45,864 nt of DNA, taken from NCBI GenBank assembly GCA_964477295.1, contig CAYZEZ010000002.1:1-45864 (forward strand). Reading direction: 5' to 3'. The notes beneath the pieces are model-generated. The model saw nothing but the letters and a program-made list of their open reading frames with translations. It did not search any database and had not been told where the DNA came from. Within the stretch, counting starts at the first letter, position 1. The number at the start of each line of letters is the position of its first letter. Origin of the DNA: CAYZEZ01 sp964477295 (GTDB lineage: Bacteria > Bacteroidota > Bacteroidia > Bacteroidales > SM23-62). Shown piece after piece: positions 25,089 to 33,881 of this stretch. The translations under genes were made by a program, and so were the position numbers.

Positions 25089-25127
25089 TCAGGAAAATAC
25101 AAACAACAGGTATTAAATTTTAAACAA

Positions 25128-26303
25128 ATGAAAAAACTAATTTCTTTTTCTTGTACTTTCTTGCTTGTCATAAGTGCGGAAAATCTATCAGCCCTGCAAC
25201 CGTTTTTGCATGATCCCGTGGTTGAAAGAATAAATATTAGCTTTCAATTCCTTGAGGGACCGGTATGGAAGGATGGCAGAATACTGTTTAGCGATATTCC
25301 TGCTAATAAGATTTATCAATGGACAGAAGAAGAGGGCAGTTCTGTATTTCTAATGGCTTCCGGTAATTCAAACGGATTAGCTTTAGATTCAAAAGGAAGA
25401 TTATTGCTCGCCCAGCATGGGAAGAGGCAGGTTGCCGTATTGCTTGATAATGGTTCAGATAGCACATTGGCCGGTATGTATGAGGGGAAAAAGCTGAACA
25501 GCCCTAATGATATCACCGTCCGTTCTGATGATGCATTCTACTTTACTGATCCGCCCTATGGGATTGACCCGGGGGATGCAGAATTGGATTACTCCGGTAT
25601 ATTTTTATATACGGCTTCAGGAGAGCTGCATCTGATGGATAAATCACTTAATCGTCCAAATGGAATTGTGCTGTCTCCGGATGAAAGTATTTTATATGTG
25701 AGTGATTCAGAAACAAGAAAAATTTATACATGGCAGATAGATGGAGATACAATACTGAATAAGACACTTTTTGCTTCCATGACTCCGGCTGGCAATGCAG
25801 ATGGCATGAAAGTGGATGGGAATGGATTTCTTTATGCAAGTGGTCCTGGAGGTGTCTGGGTATATAATCCCGATGGTACTTTCATACAGACTATCCCGGT
25901 TCCTGGTCAGGTAACTAATTGCGGATGGGGAGCTGAAGAGGATACTGTTTTATTTGTAACCACGGGAAATTATCTCTTCAGAATTACCAACAGGAAAGAA
26001 GATCCTGTGACATATATTAAAGATAATGTTACGAAGAGTATCCACCTTAGGCTGCTTTCTTCCAATCCATTTACCGATCATCTCAGGTTTTCCTGTACCC
26101 TGGGAGACGCATCTGATATAAAGCTGGATATTTATGACCTTAACGGCAGGCTGATCAAGAGATTGGCTGAGGGTTTTATGCCTGCAGGTATATATACTTA
26201 TTCATGGGAAACCGGCTATCTATGTGCCGGGGCTTATATTGTCCGCTTAAACAGCCGGAGCACTAACACAGTGATGTATTGTATTAAAATGGGCGCCTAC
26301 TGA
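25128..26303 (+). CDS. Secreted SMP-30/gluconolactonase-like beta-propeller with T9SS domain
   Basis: A 391-residue exported protein. The signal peptide (1-22) precedes a six-bladed propeller of the SMP-30/gluconolactonase family with its typical metal-site phrases: LEGPVWKDG (about 40-48), GNSNGLALDSKGRLLLAQ, NSPNDITVRSDDAFYFTDPPYG, NRPNGIVLSPDESILYVSDS and GNADGMKVDGNG. From about residue 305 a T9SS type A sorting domain follows (SSNPFTDHLRFSC, DIYDLNGRLIK, AGAYIVRL). Lactone or ester hydrolysis on the cell surface is likely, with unknown substrate. It lies 39 bases after the RCK gene but its role is unrelated, so it may have its own promoter. Confidence 0.92.
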   Translation: MKKLISFSCTFLLVISAENLSALQPFLHDPVVERINISFQFLEGPVWKDGRILFSDIPANKIYQWTEEEGSSVFLMASGNSNGLALDSKGRLLLAQHGKRQVAVLLDNGSDSTLAGMYEGKKLNSPNDITVRSDDAFYFTDPPYGIDPGDAELDYSGIFLYTASGELHLMDKSLNRPNGIVLSPDESILYVSDSETRKIYTWQIDGDTILNKTLFASMTPAGNADGMKVDGNGFLYASGPGGVWVYNPDGTFIQTIPVPGQVTNCGWGAEEDTVLFVTTGNYLFRITNRKEDPVTYIKDNVTKSIHLRLLSSNPFTDHLRFSCTLGDASDIKLDIYDLNGRLIKRLAEGFMPAGIYTYSWETGYLCAGAYIVRLNSRSTNTVMYCIKMGAY

Positions 26304-26398
26304 AATTTGCGTTTGTTCTGTTTCCCTCCTGCTATGGAAATCCAGTGAATGCATTTGCATATTCATCAGCACAACGTGCATCTGAAAGTTGTGAAAAG

Positions 26399-28021
26399 TT
26401 ATTCTTCTTGTTTTGTGATCCTGCGGCTGTAATAGATGGAGGCTACAATGGAAATAATTGCTAAAAACAGGAAGGCAATTACCCGATAGGCAATATCAAT
26501 CCGGGAAAGATCGATAATAAAAAGATAAAATGCTCCGGCTATCACAGTTCCGATTGCCATATACCTGTATTTTACATTTTTTAATATGAAACTGAGGAGA
26601 AAGTATAAAACGGCCGCAATGGTCCATGAAAGCGTAACATATTTGCCGGGAACGGCCTGATAGAGAGCGTAAAGAACTGAAAAAAAACCTGCAACAAGAT
26701 ACAAATTTCTCAATAGGTCAGTTTTAATTTCGAGCCGTTGTTTTTTCCAGTTCAAGACCCTTGCCGTAACAAGCGGAACCAGGGCGTAAGCAATATTTAC
26801 GGAATCTAAATGGTTTTTTGAAATGAAATATACAATGAGCAGCAAAGTAAATAGGATGCCGTTCATGATAACAATCAGCTTATTCCTGAACCAGAGTGCG
26901 ATGGAAACGACCAGCAGGCTTTCCACCGCAAGATACAGATGAGCTGTTGGAAACGCAAATACACCATATATGGCAACACTCAGAGCCAGGAAACCGTAAA
27001 GAGCATAAAAAGCAGATCCGAATTTCCAGTCAGCATAGGCTCTTAGAACAAATGCGTAACCCAGGCAAAACAAGGAAATTATGGCAAACAGCCCGGCATA
27101 GTTTTCGGTAAAAAACTGTAAAACAAAGATCAGGAGTATCAGAGAAAAACCTAAACTGTTCAGCCAGAGAGTGCTGACTAATAATCCCTGGTTATTGCTA
27201 TCCTTTAACCTTAGAATGGCAGCAAGAGCGTAAATCAAGCCACAGGCAAACAGGTAGATATAACCAAAATTATGCACAGGGATCACGGTAAAAGCATGAC
27301 CCATCAGCGGATTGTTAAAAATCCAGAATAAAAATACCAGGTAGCACAGGAGCAGGGAAATGATGAAAGTACTTTTCCAGCCATAACGGTAAAGGAGAAA
27401 GAGTGATATTATTGACAGCACGACATTCATAGTTAATATGATTGCTGATCTGTCACTAACCATACCGGAAAAAAAACCAAGAAGAATAGCCAGTACCATA
27501 AAAAATTCCGATTGGCTCCGGATGGCGAGCAACAATTGCAATACGATTACTGCAAAAACAAGGCCCAGGCCCAGGTATTCCACTTTAATAACCGGAGCAG
27601 AGGAGAAATAATGCAGGCGCAGTGTAAAATAGTATAACAGAAAGATTCCAATCAGTCTAAACATAAATGCCAGAAAATCATGCGATTGCCTTATGAAATA
27701 CTGAATAATAAGTAATCCTGCCACTGCGGCAAATCCAATAATGGTTGCCAGTGCAGGCTTTCCAGGAGAATTAATCCACTGTGTAAGAAAAATTATGCCC
27801 AGGAGGAGCACGATATTGCCTATCCAGGCCAATCCATATCGACCTATTTTTGATTCAAGCAGAGAATTGTCCTGAATAAGTTTGAAATCAGGTAATTCCA
27901 TCTCATTTTCAGTGCCTGCCCCGGATGGCTCAATAATCCCTGACTTTGAAATCTCAAGTTCAGACTCAAGCCTTGATAATCTTTCCTCGATGATTGTAAG
28001 TCTTTTATTGATATTTTCCAT
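26399..28021 (-). CDS. DUF2339 family multipass membrane protein
   Basis: A 540-residue inner-membrane protein: a short coiled-coil N-terminus (NKRLTIIEERLSRLESELE, residues 4-22) then an ESKIGRYGLAWIGNIVLL segment that marks DUF2339, followed by about 14 membrane spans. Function unknown. It starts 67 bases after the NrfD stop on the same strand, so it may be the last gene of the cytochrome/Fe-S/NrfD operon. The C-terminus ends in a short basic tail. Confidence 0.88.
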   Translation of the reverse strand: MENINKRLTIIEERLSRLESELEISKSGIIEPSGAGTENEMELPDFKLIQDNSLLESKIGRYGLAWIGNIVLLLGIIFLTQWINSPGKPALATIIGFAAVAGLLIIQYFIRQSHDFLAFMFRLIGIFLLYYFTLRLHYFSSAPVIKVEYLGLGLVFAVIVLQLLLAIRSQSEFFMVLAILLGFFSGMVSDRSAIILTMNVVLSIISLFLLYRYGWKSTFIISLLLCYLVFLFWIFNNPLMGHAFTVIPVHNFGYIYLFACGLIYALAAILRLKDSNNQGLLVSTLWLNSLGFSLILLIFVLQFFTENYAGLFAIISLFCLGYAFVLRAYADWKFGSAFYALYGFLALSVAIYGVFAFPTAHLYLAVESLLVVSIALWFRNKLIVIMNGILFTLLLIVYFISKNHLDSVNIAYALVPLVTARVLNWKKQRLEIKTDLLRNLYLVAGFFSVLYALYQAVPGKYVTLSWTIAAVLYFLLSFILKNVKYRYMAIGTVIAGAFYLFIIDLSRIDIAYRVIAFLFLAIISIVASIYYSRRITKQEE

Positions 28022-28088
28022 ATCGTGGAGTTATTGTTTCAGCTTCTATGATGAAAACATTTCACTCGCGCGGTACTGTCTAAACATG

Positions 28089-29285
28089 TCAGAGCTCTGC
28101 TTCCTGTAATTTCCAGGGCGGCAACAACCACAGCAGGAATGCCAGAATTAAAAATGGGAGGATGATCCATACTGCTGTCATCAGGACTCCTTCTGAGCCA
28201 ACCAGTCCCAGCTTAAAACTTGTAAATCCGTAGAAACTTTTCGAAAACAGTTGCCCACCTATGACCACATTCCACCGCATGAAAAAGATCCCGATAAGAA
28301 TAAAGATTCCTGAAATGAAGTATATTAATTGTCTTATTTTCTCCTTTGGTTTATATAACTGTAGAATTCCCAATGCTAGAAGCGGTATAATCACCCCTAT
28401 GGTAATTTGCATAAAAAACAGGGTTAAAAAAAGTTTTCCGGAGACGAGCAATGACAGGATTTCAAATGATTCTTCTGCTTCATACAACCGGTGGACCTGG
28501 TCCAGTGTTTCGAGCGAAAAATCAAGGATCAGTACAAAGAAAAGATACCTTGATATGGTATCAAGACATTTCATATCTATTTTCTGACGACGGATATATG
28601 AGATGGCCATATAGATAATCATAACCAGTGCAATACCTGAGACCATGGCTGAAAACAGAAAGATAACCGGCATCAGGACAGTTGACCACCAGGGGTTGGC
28701 TTTAACGGATCCGAAAATAAAACCCACGTATCCGTGCAGGAGAAAAGCTGAAGGGATCCCAATCACAGTGATGAAATACCCCAGTTTTCTATCCCATTTT
28801 AATGTTTTCTGAGAGGTATCCATCAGGCCGAGCGTAAGAATTTTATAAATTGGCCTGCGAATACCTGTGATTTCTCTCGACCACATCACAATGTCTTTCC
28901 TGTAATCGAACCATATCTCAAGCAATAGGACTACCATCAGGTACCATAGATAAATAAAGCCAAAGATGGCCATTGCCGAGGTTGGGTTCGGCGTTGTCAT
29001 GATCTCGTATGCCCGAAGGGGTTTGGTAAGATGGCTGATCAGCGGAAGAGTGGCAACCAACAGGAATGCAAGGGCTGTTAAAAGTGCCAGCTCATAGGTT
29101 GGTTTTAACACTTTTACCTTGAAAACCCTTTCCAGTGAAGCCAGAATAAATGCACCTGCAACAAGCCCTGTAATAAACGGATAGAGTACGATGAGGATTC
29201 CCCAATATAGTTCAATCTCATTGGGATAGATATATCCATCTACCTGGGAAAGTGCTTCGAACAGATGCTGGCTGGCTGGGTCCAT
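28089..29285 (-). CDS. NrfD/PsrC-type quinone-interacting membrane subunit
   Basis: A 398-residue protein with about ten membrane spans in the NrfD/PsrC pattern. Such subunits exchange electrons between the menaquinone pool and a periplasmic Fe-S protein. It starts two bases after the Fe-S gene stop, so the pair should form a complex. No molybdopterin catalytic subunit lies next to them. Length and spans are normal for the long (ten-span) members. Confidence 0.92.
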   Translation of the reverse strand: MDPASQHLFEALSQVDGYIYPNEIELYWGILIVLYPFITGLVAGAFILASLERVFKVKVLKPTYELALLTALAFLLVATLPLISHLTKPLRAYEIMTTPNPTSAMAIFGFIYLWYLMVVLLLEIWFDYRKDIVMWSREITGIRRPIYKILTLGLMDTSQKTLKWDRKLGYFITVIGIPSAFLLHGYVGFIFGSVKANPWWSTVLMPVIFLFSAMVSGIALVMIIYMAISYIRRQKIDMKCLDTISRYLFFVLILDFSLETLDQVHRLYEAEESFEILSLLVSGKLFLTLFFMQITIGVIIPLLALGILQLYKPKEKIRQLIYFISGIFILIGIFFMRWNVVIGGQLFSKSFYGFTSFKLGLVGSEGVLMTAVWIILPFLILAFLLWLLPPWKLQEAEL

Positions 29286-29287
29286 GG

Positions 29288-30055
29288 TTATCTTACCTCC
29301 ATGCTTAGTGCATTATAATATAATTTAGATCCGGTATTCAGATGCGGTTTAAGCACCTGACAATTATTCTCTTTAAGGAACTGGACCATTGGACCATCCT
29401 CATCTCTAAGGTCACCGTAAATCCTTGCTCCCGTAGGACAGACCTCCATACAAGCTGGAGCCAGTCCCTTCTTTAACCTGTGATAACAAAAGGTACATTT
29501 ATTTACCACTTTTTTCACGGGATCAACATACCGGCATCCATAAGGACAGGCTTGCACGCAGTACCTGCAGCCAATACAATATTTTTCATCTACCAGGACG
29601 ACCCCTTCCGGGCTATCGTAGGTAGCTCCTACGGGACAAACCTGTATACAGGGAGATTTATAGCAATGGTTGCACATTTTAGGAACGAAGAATGATTTGA
29701 ATATCTCCTCCTCAGGTATATGATTCTCAAAACCGTCTATACCTCCATTTGGAGACTGTACATCAACTGTTCCATCCTTCTTTATGGTATATTTTTCAAT
29801 CCAGGTGCGAAAGTAGAAAGGATCCCTGGATACATTGTTTTCAGATTTACAGGCATCAGCACATCTTCCGCAACCAATGCATTTTTCTATGTCAATGCCA
29901 ATTCCGTACCAGGGACCGGTTTCATCTTTCGGTTCTGAAGCATAAACAAAAGCAGTTGCTCCTGGTAACAATCCCGATGCAAATAATCCTCCTGCCAGTG
30001 TGGCAGAATGCTTTAAAAATTGCCTTCTGGATGACTTTATTCTTTTAGTTCCCAT
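29288..30055 (-). CDS. Periplasmic 4[4Fe-4S] ferredoxin subunit with Tat signal
   Basis: A 255-residue electron-transfer subunit of the PsrB/DmsB/NrfC type. The Tat signal S9-R-R-Q-F-L-K with the hydrophobic stretch to about residue 37 sends it folded to the periplasm. Four cluster motifs are complete: CIGCGRCADAC, CNHCYKSPCIQVCP, CIGCRYCVQACP and CTFCY...CMEVCP. It would carry electrons between the tetraheme cytochrome and NrfD. The start overlaps the end of the cytochrome gene by 19 bases. Confidence 0.95.
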   Translation of the reverse strand: MGTKRIKSSRRQFLKHSATLAGGLFASGLLPGATAFVYASEPKDETGPWYGIGIDIEKCIGCGRCADACKSENNVSRDPFYFRTWIEKYTIKKDGTVDVQSPNGGIDGFENHIPEEEIFKSFFVPKMCNHCYKSPCIQVCPVGATYDSPEGVVLVDEKYCIGCRYCVQACPYGCRYVDPVKKVVNKCTFCYHRLKKGLAPACMEVCPTGARIYGDLRDEDGPMVQFLKENNCQVLKPHLNTGSKLYYNALSMEVR

Positions 30056-30504
30056 GGCTGATGTGGATTATGACAATCTGTACAATTCTTTTTGTTCGTA
30101 TAGTGTTCCTCAAGGTTAACCTGAAATATTGCACTTTCATTACGCCCGGGTATCATGGCATGGCAGAGGCCGCAAAACTTCCGTCCATCAGGTTTAAACA
30201 GATCAATTTTTTCCGGATCCATGACGTGAGCCATCCCAGGGCCGTGACAGGTTTCGCAGGTGACTTCACTATGTACGTCATATTCCTTATTTTCAGCAAT
30301 ATCCTGATGACATTCAGTGCATGCATCATGTCCCGCATATTTCAGTTCCATGCCTTCGTTATCCACCAGCGATACTGCCCGGTAATGTCCGAGGTCGCCG
30401 AATGTTTCGGGAACAACCAGAAACCGTCCCAGAAGAAATAAAAAGATAAAAATGAGCAAAGCGGGCAGAAGATGCTTTATCTGTGGAGGAATATATATCT
30501 TCAT
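30037..30504 (-). CDS. Membrane-anchored tetraheme c-type cytochrome
   Basis: A 155-residue protein with one N-terminal membrane anchor (about 12-31) and four CXXCH heme sites: CTECH (62-66), CETCH (83-87), CGLCH (111-115) and CTDCH (141-145). Further His residues could act as second ligands. Spacing resembles small multiheme subunits such as NrfB/DmsE-like or cytochrome c3 types. The ATG at 30504 is chosen; a TTG ten codons upstream would only extend the cytoplasmic tail. First gene of the operon with the Fe-S and NrfD genes. Confidence 0.9.
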   Translation of the reverse strand: MKIYIPPQIKHLLPALLIFIFLFLLGRFLVVPETFGDLGHYRAVSLVDNEGMELKYAGHDACTECHQDIAENKEYDVHSEVTCETCHGPGMAHVMDPEKIDLFKPDGRKFCGLCHAMIPGRNESAIFQVNLEEHYTNKKNCTDCHNPHQPWELKE

Positions 30505-30707
30505 ATTTATGAGAATATCATATTTGGACAACAATAAACGACATCAGAGAATACAGAAAAAGCGGATTGTAATATACACATTTGAATATTCAGGCCAACA
30601 ATTATCAGGCAATAATTACTTTGGCCATAAGTAATTTATATTAGAAATAAATAATTTACCGGATGAATAACAACCTGAATTGCAAATCACTGCTGTTTTC
30701 GGGATCC

Positions 30708-30783
30708 GTTAAGAATATTTAACTCTATTTAAGAATCCTTAACAGGAAACATTTCAGATCGGATCTGTGAGTATATATCTTTG
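30708..30783 (+). promoter_or_regulatory. Promoter region with phased TTAA(C/G) boxes, lipoprotein gene
   Basis: TTAAG (30709), TTAAC (30719), TTAAG (30729) and TTAAC (30739) repeat at exactly 10 bases, also readable as two 16-base inverted repeats GTTAAGAATATTTAAC and TTTAAGAATCCTTAAC. The -7 element TATCTTTG (30776-30783) begins 37 bases after the last box start. No TTG is present at -33. The plan matches 19231-19308, including the shared 11 bases TATCTTTGTAT. The remaining spacer 30505-30898 shows no gene. Confidence 0.65.
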
Positions 30784-30898
30784 TATTGTGAAATATGGTT
30801 TTGTAATTAGCATAGTAATAATTCAGATATTCCGTTGATCAGGCATTTAAATTGGAATGAACAGATATACATATTAAATAACTTAAAAATATCAGGTT

Positions 30899-31474
30899 AT
30901 GAAAACAATAAGATTTTATTTAGGAATAACAATCGTAGGTTTAACAGCCTTCCTGGCGAATAGCTGTAAAACAGGTACACCCGGGGATGCTGTCAGAAAC
31001 GCGATGGAAAAGGAAATCATAAAAGAAGAATCAGAAACATTTATTGAGGAACATAATGTTCCTGCAGTTATTGTGAAAGAATTTAATAACAGACAGTCCG
31101 ACACCATTGAGAGGCAATGGCTGGTCTTTGAGCAATTACCTGAAGATACCATCAAGCTGGAGTTGCCTGAAGTATATATTGTTAAGTACAGTCAAAATTC
31201 TCAGGACTACAGGAGCAAATATTCCATAGCAGGAGAAATCATTGAAAAAAATCATCTGATTAATATTTCTGTCCTCCCGGTTCCGGCTCAGGATGTACTT
31301 AAAAAGGGCGAATACAAGGATTGGGAAGTTGTCGGAGATGTTTTTGAAACACTTGATAATAAGACCGATGAGCCAATTGGTTTCATAGTAAAAGTCAAAA
31401 AGGGCCTTAACAAAGAGAAGGTATTTTTTGATTTAGAAGGGAACATGGTAAAAATCCAAACAATGGTCCAATAA
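30899..31474 (+). CDS. Lipoprotein of unknown function
   Basis: A 191-residue lipoprotein (lipobox LANSC, Cys23). After a short acidic linker, residues 45-190 are rich in beta strands (ERQWLVFEQLPE, LPEVYIVKYSQ, EPIGFIVKVKKG, KVFFDLEGNMVKI), a little like PepSY-type or protease-inhibitor folds, but no family is certain. It has a 115-base leader and a promoter that shares its boxes with the HtrA operon, so it may be a member of the same envelope stress response (inference). Confidence 0.82.
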   Translation: MKTIRFYLGITIVGLTAFLANSCKTGTPGDAVRNAMEKEIIKEESETFIEEHNVPAVIVKEFNNRQSDTIERQWLVFEQLPEDTIKLELPEVYIVKYSQNSQDYRSKYSIAGEIIEKNHLINISVLPVPAQDVLKKGEYKDWEVVGDVFETLDNKTDEPIGFIVKVKKGLNKEKVFFDLEGNMVKIQTMVQ

Positions 31475-31571
31475 TCCCTGAAATTACATCCGGTACCAGA
31501 AGAGCAGGTTTTCTTTGGTGACTTCTCAAAAAATATGCAATATTGCAGGGCTGGTCCGGCAATTGAATCCT

Positions 31572-31617
31572 GCGAGCGCATTGTCCCCGTGTATTCGGGG
31601 TGGGGTTAGCGAGCGCA
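31572..31617. repeat. GC-rich hairpin between direct repeats of GCGAGCGC
   Basis: GCGAGCGC stands at 31572-31579 and again at 31610-31617. Between them CCCCG (31585-31589) and CGGGG (31596-31600) form a hairpin with loop TGTATT. The block is much richer in G and C than its surroundings and ends in a run of A. It could be part of an inserted element. Confidence 0.5.
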
Positions 31618-31638
31618 AAAAAAAAACAATAAAGTATC

Positions 31639-31678
31639 GAAGATTCCTCGTCCAGAGTACTCGGGACGAGGAATCTTC
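31639..31678. repeat. 40-bp near-perfect palindrome
   Basis: GAAGATTCCTCGTCC and GGACGAGGAATCTTC are perfect 15-bp arms; the 10 bases between contain a further palindrome GAGTACTC, so only one A/G pair in 40 bases breaks the symmetry. On the minus strand a T-run follows about 10 bases later, too far for a standard terminator. The remaining gap 31475-31948 holds no gene except the promoter below. Confidence 0.8.
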
Positions 31679-31849
31679 AAATCGATCATGTACATATCTC
31701 ATTTACAATTGCCGGGTAATTAAGTTTTAAAGTGAACGGAATAATTATATTAGTCTCCCTTTGCAACAATAGACAACCCCTCCTGTAACTTTCCATGGAC
31801 TTCTTTCATTTGAATCGAAAGTAAACCATTACTATTTTATTGATGAAGA

Positions 31850-31878
31850 TTGTAAAATGAAATGCAATAATACCTTTG
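31850..31878 (+). promoter_or_regulatory. Bacteroidota-type promoter of the acyltransferase-methyltransferase pair
   Basis: TTG (31850-31852), an 18-base spacer and TACCTTTG (31871-31878) match the -33/-7 consensus TTG and TAnnTTTG. The expected start of transcription near 31885 gives a 65-base leader to the acyltransferase. Confidence 0.55.
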
Positions 31879-31948
31879 AATTATTAAAATGTCTCATAAC
31901 TTTATACAAAAGTAAGTACGGATTTTCCTGTCGGCGTATATGTAATAG

Positions 31949-32779
31949 ATGATGAAATATATTGACATTACATCAATCATTAAAGAGAGTAATTCAAGGA
32001 TATTAAAGCGTTTGCCTTCATTTATTATTAAAGCGATTGAAAGAATTATTCTGCAGGAGAAATTAAATCAGATCCTGACTAAATACTCAGATTATCATGG
32101 ATTAGAATTTCTTCCCAAAATCATTGAGGAGTTTAACCTGACCATTAAGGTTTTTGGAACAGAAAACCTTCCTGAAAACAAAAGGTGTTTTTTTATTTCA
32201 AATCACCCGTTTGGAATAATAGACGGATTGGCATTGACAAAAATCGTGGGAGATAAATATCATGTATTAAAATCTATTGGGAATGAGGCATTTATGTATG
32301 TGCCTAATTTGAGGCCCCTGATAGCAGCCGTCAATGTTTTTGGGAGGAACTCAAGAGAATATGTGACTGAATTAGAAAAACTCTACCTTACAGATGTTCC
32401 AATAACCCATTTTCCCGCCGGGGAGGTTTCAAGAATTTACAGTGGTAAAATCCAGGATTGCAAATGGCAGAAAAGTTTTATCACTAAAGCGATCTTTTTT
32501 AAACGGGACATCGTTCCATTTTATATTCATGGTCATAACTCATGGTTTTTTTATTTTTTAAGTTCAGTGAGGCGGGTACTGGGAATCAAAACAAATATTG
32601 AGTTAATCCTTCTTCCACGTGAAATGTTCAGAAAGAAAAATAAGACCATCAAGGTTAAAATAGGCAAGCCGATACCCTGGCAAAAATTAGACAAGAATTT
32701 CTCACACTGGGAATGGACAGATAAAGTCCGGAGGTTTGTGTATGGCCTGGAGAGTAATCCTGTAGACGAAAATTTTTGA
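31949..32779 (+). CDS. PlsC-like lysophospholipid acyltransferase
   Basis: A 276-residue acyltransferase of the glycerophosphate/hemolysin-like group. Motif I is NHPFGIID (N85-D92), the His-Asp pair with the extra residue typical of this subgroup; FGRNSRE and FPAGEVSR (the FPEG-type motif III) follow at about 133-160. Hydrophobic segments suggest membrane contact. It makes or remodels a membrane lipid, perhaps an ornithine or glycine lipid, though the acyl acceptor cannot be told. The methyltransferase gene begins seven bases after its stop. Confidence 0.9.
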   Translation: MMKYIDITSIIKESNSRILKRLPSFIIKAIERIILQEKLNQILTKYSDYHGLEFLPKIIEEFNLTIKVFGTENLPENKRCFFISNHPFGIIDGLALTKIVGDKYHVLKSIGNEAFMYVPNLRPLIAAVNVFGRNSREYVTELEKLYLTDVPITHFPAGEVSRIYSGKIQDCKWQKSFITKAIFFKRDIVPFYIHGHNSWFFYFLSSVRRVLGIKTNIELILLPREMFRKKNKTIKVKIGKPIPWQKLDKNFSHWEWTDKVRRFVYGLESNPVDENF

Positions 32780-32786
32780 ATTAAAA

Positions 32787-33569
32787 ATGAAAATGAAAAA
32801 CAGGTTCCGTGATTGGTTATTCATGATCTGGTACTGGTACGTCAATAAAATTGACAAAAATGCAGAAGTCTTATTTATGAATTTCGGATATGCTGAAAAA
32901 CCCCCTGCTGTTAAGCTGGAAGCAAAAGATGAACAGAATCGCTATTCCATCCAGTTATATCACCACCTGGTGAGTACAATCGATTTAAAAGACAAGGATA
33001 TTGTTGAGATTGGTTGTGGAAGGGGAGGCGGTTTGGAATTTATTACCAGGCTTTTTTCACCTGCTACTGCCAAAGGAATAGATATTGATATCCGGGCCGT
33101 AGATTTTAATAACCGTCACTATAGAACAGATGGATTATCATTTCAACAAGGAGATGCTCAAAAAATACCCATGGATGATAATACCTGTGATGCCGTGATA
33201 AATGTTGAATCTTCTCACCGGTATCCGGATTTCTGCAAATTCTTACGTGAGGTGTACCGCATTTTACGTGATGATGGATATTTTTTATTTACAGATTTTC
33301 GATATGATTTTGAGATTCCTTTTTTGCAAAAAGATCTGAAATCGTCCGGATTAACACTGCTGAATGAAGAATTCATTACTCAACAGGTAGTTGCTGCATT
33401 AGAATCAGATGATGGAAGAAGAAGAGAATTAGTTGAAAAATTAGCTCCGCGTGTCCTGCAAAAGACTGCATTGAATTTTGCAGGAACCATCGGTTCCGAA
33501 ACATACAACCGGTTTATTTCCGGTAAGTATATCTATTTCAAATATATTCTTCAGAAAAGCAATAATTAG
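32787..33569 (+). CDS. Class I SAM-dependent methyltransferase
   Basis: A 260-residue methyltransferase. Motif I VEIGCGRGGG (73-82), the acidic residue in GIDID, and the post-motif GDAQKIPMDDNTCDAVINVES (motif II/III) form the SAM site; REVYRILRDDGYFLFTDFR matches the UbiE/Methyltransf_11 pattern. The C-terminal 70 residues, with a basic-hydrophobic makeup, may bind the substrate. Its close pairing with an acyltransferase suggests a lipid substrate (inference). Confidence 0.92.
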   Translation: MKMKNRFRDWLFMIWYWYVNKIDKNAEVLFMNFGYAEKPPAVKLEAKDEQNRYSIQLYHHLVSTIDLKDKDIVEIGCGRGGGLEFITRLFSPATAKGIDIDIRAVDFNNRHYRTDGLSFQQGDAQKIPMDDNTCDAVINVESSHRYPDFCKFLREVYRILRDDGYFLFTDFRYDFEIPFLQKDLKSSGLTLLNEEFITQQVVAALESDDGRRRELVEKLAPRVLQKTALNFAGTIGSETYNRFISGKYIYFKYILQKSNN

Positions 33570-33802
33570 TAGCTTTCTTCAAACTCCCGGGACAATACGT
33601 AAAATCCCCGTAGGTCTTTTACCTGCAAGGATTTCGAAAAGCCGGATTTATGCCTGGGGCAATTCCCGGAATTCACTTACCGGTTCATATTGATTGGCAG
33701 CACTAAAATTGAGTTATTGTACTTTTATAGCATCACTGGCTGCCGGATAGGAAAATCCATTGCCAACCATGCTTATTTATATCATCATTCCCATATCATT
33801 TC

Positions 33803-33810
33803 TATATTTG
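33803..33810 (+). promoter_or_regulatory. -7 promoter element of the msr gene
   Basis: TATATTTG matches the TAnnTTTG consensus 72 bases before the start codon; no TTG stands at the right -33 distance. The 312-base gap 33570-33881 shows no gene. Confidence 0.35.
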
Positions 33811-33881
33811 TATGGAATAGATTAATAATTTACTGCAATTTAACCGGAAATCGGAGAGAAAGTTGCCAGGAAAATAAACAA

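Noticed and set aside
29749..30441. Plus-strand frames of 99 and 126 codons opposite the Fe-S and cytochrome genes
   Set aside because: Antisense shadows of Cys-rich genes with intact motifs on the minus strand.
31639..31678. 40-bp palindrome as a rho-independent terminator
   Set aside because: No T-run directly follows on either strand; the nearest lies about 10 bases away on the minus strand and no gene ends there.
31515..31730. 71-codon open frame on the plus strand
   Set aside because: It runs through the GC-rich hairpin and the 40-bp palindrome, has odd composition and no domain; the repeats explain the open frame.
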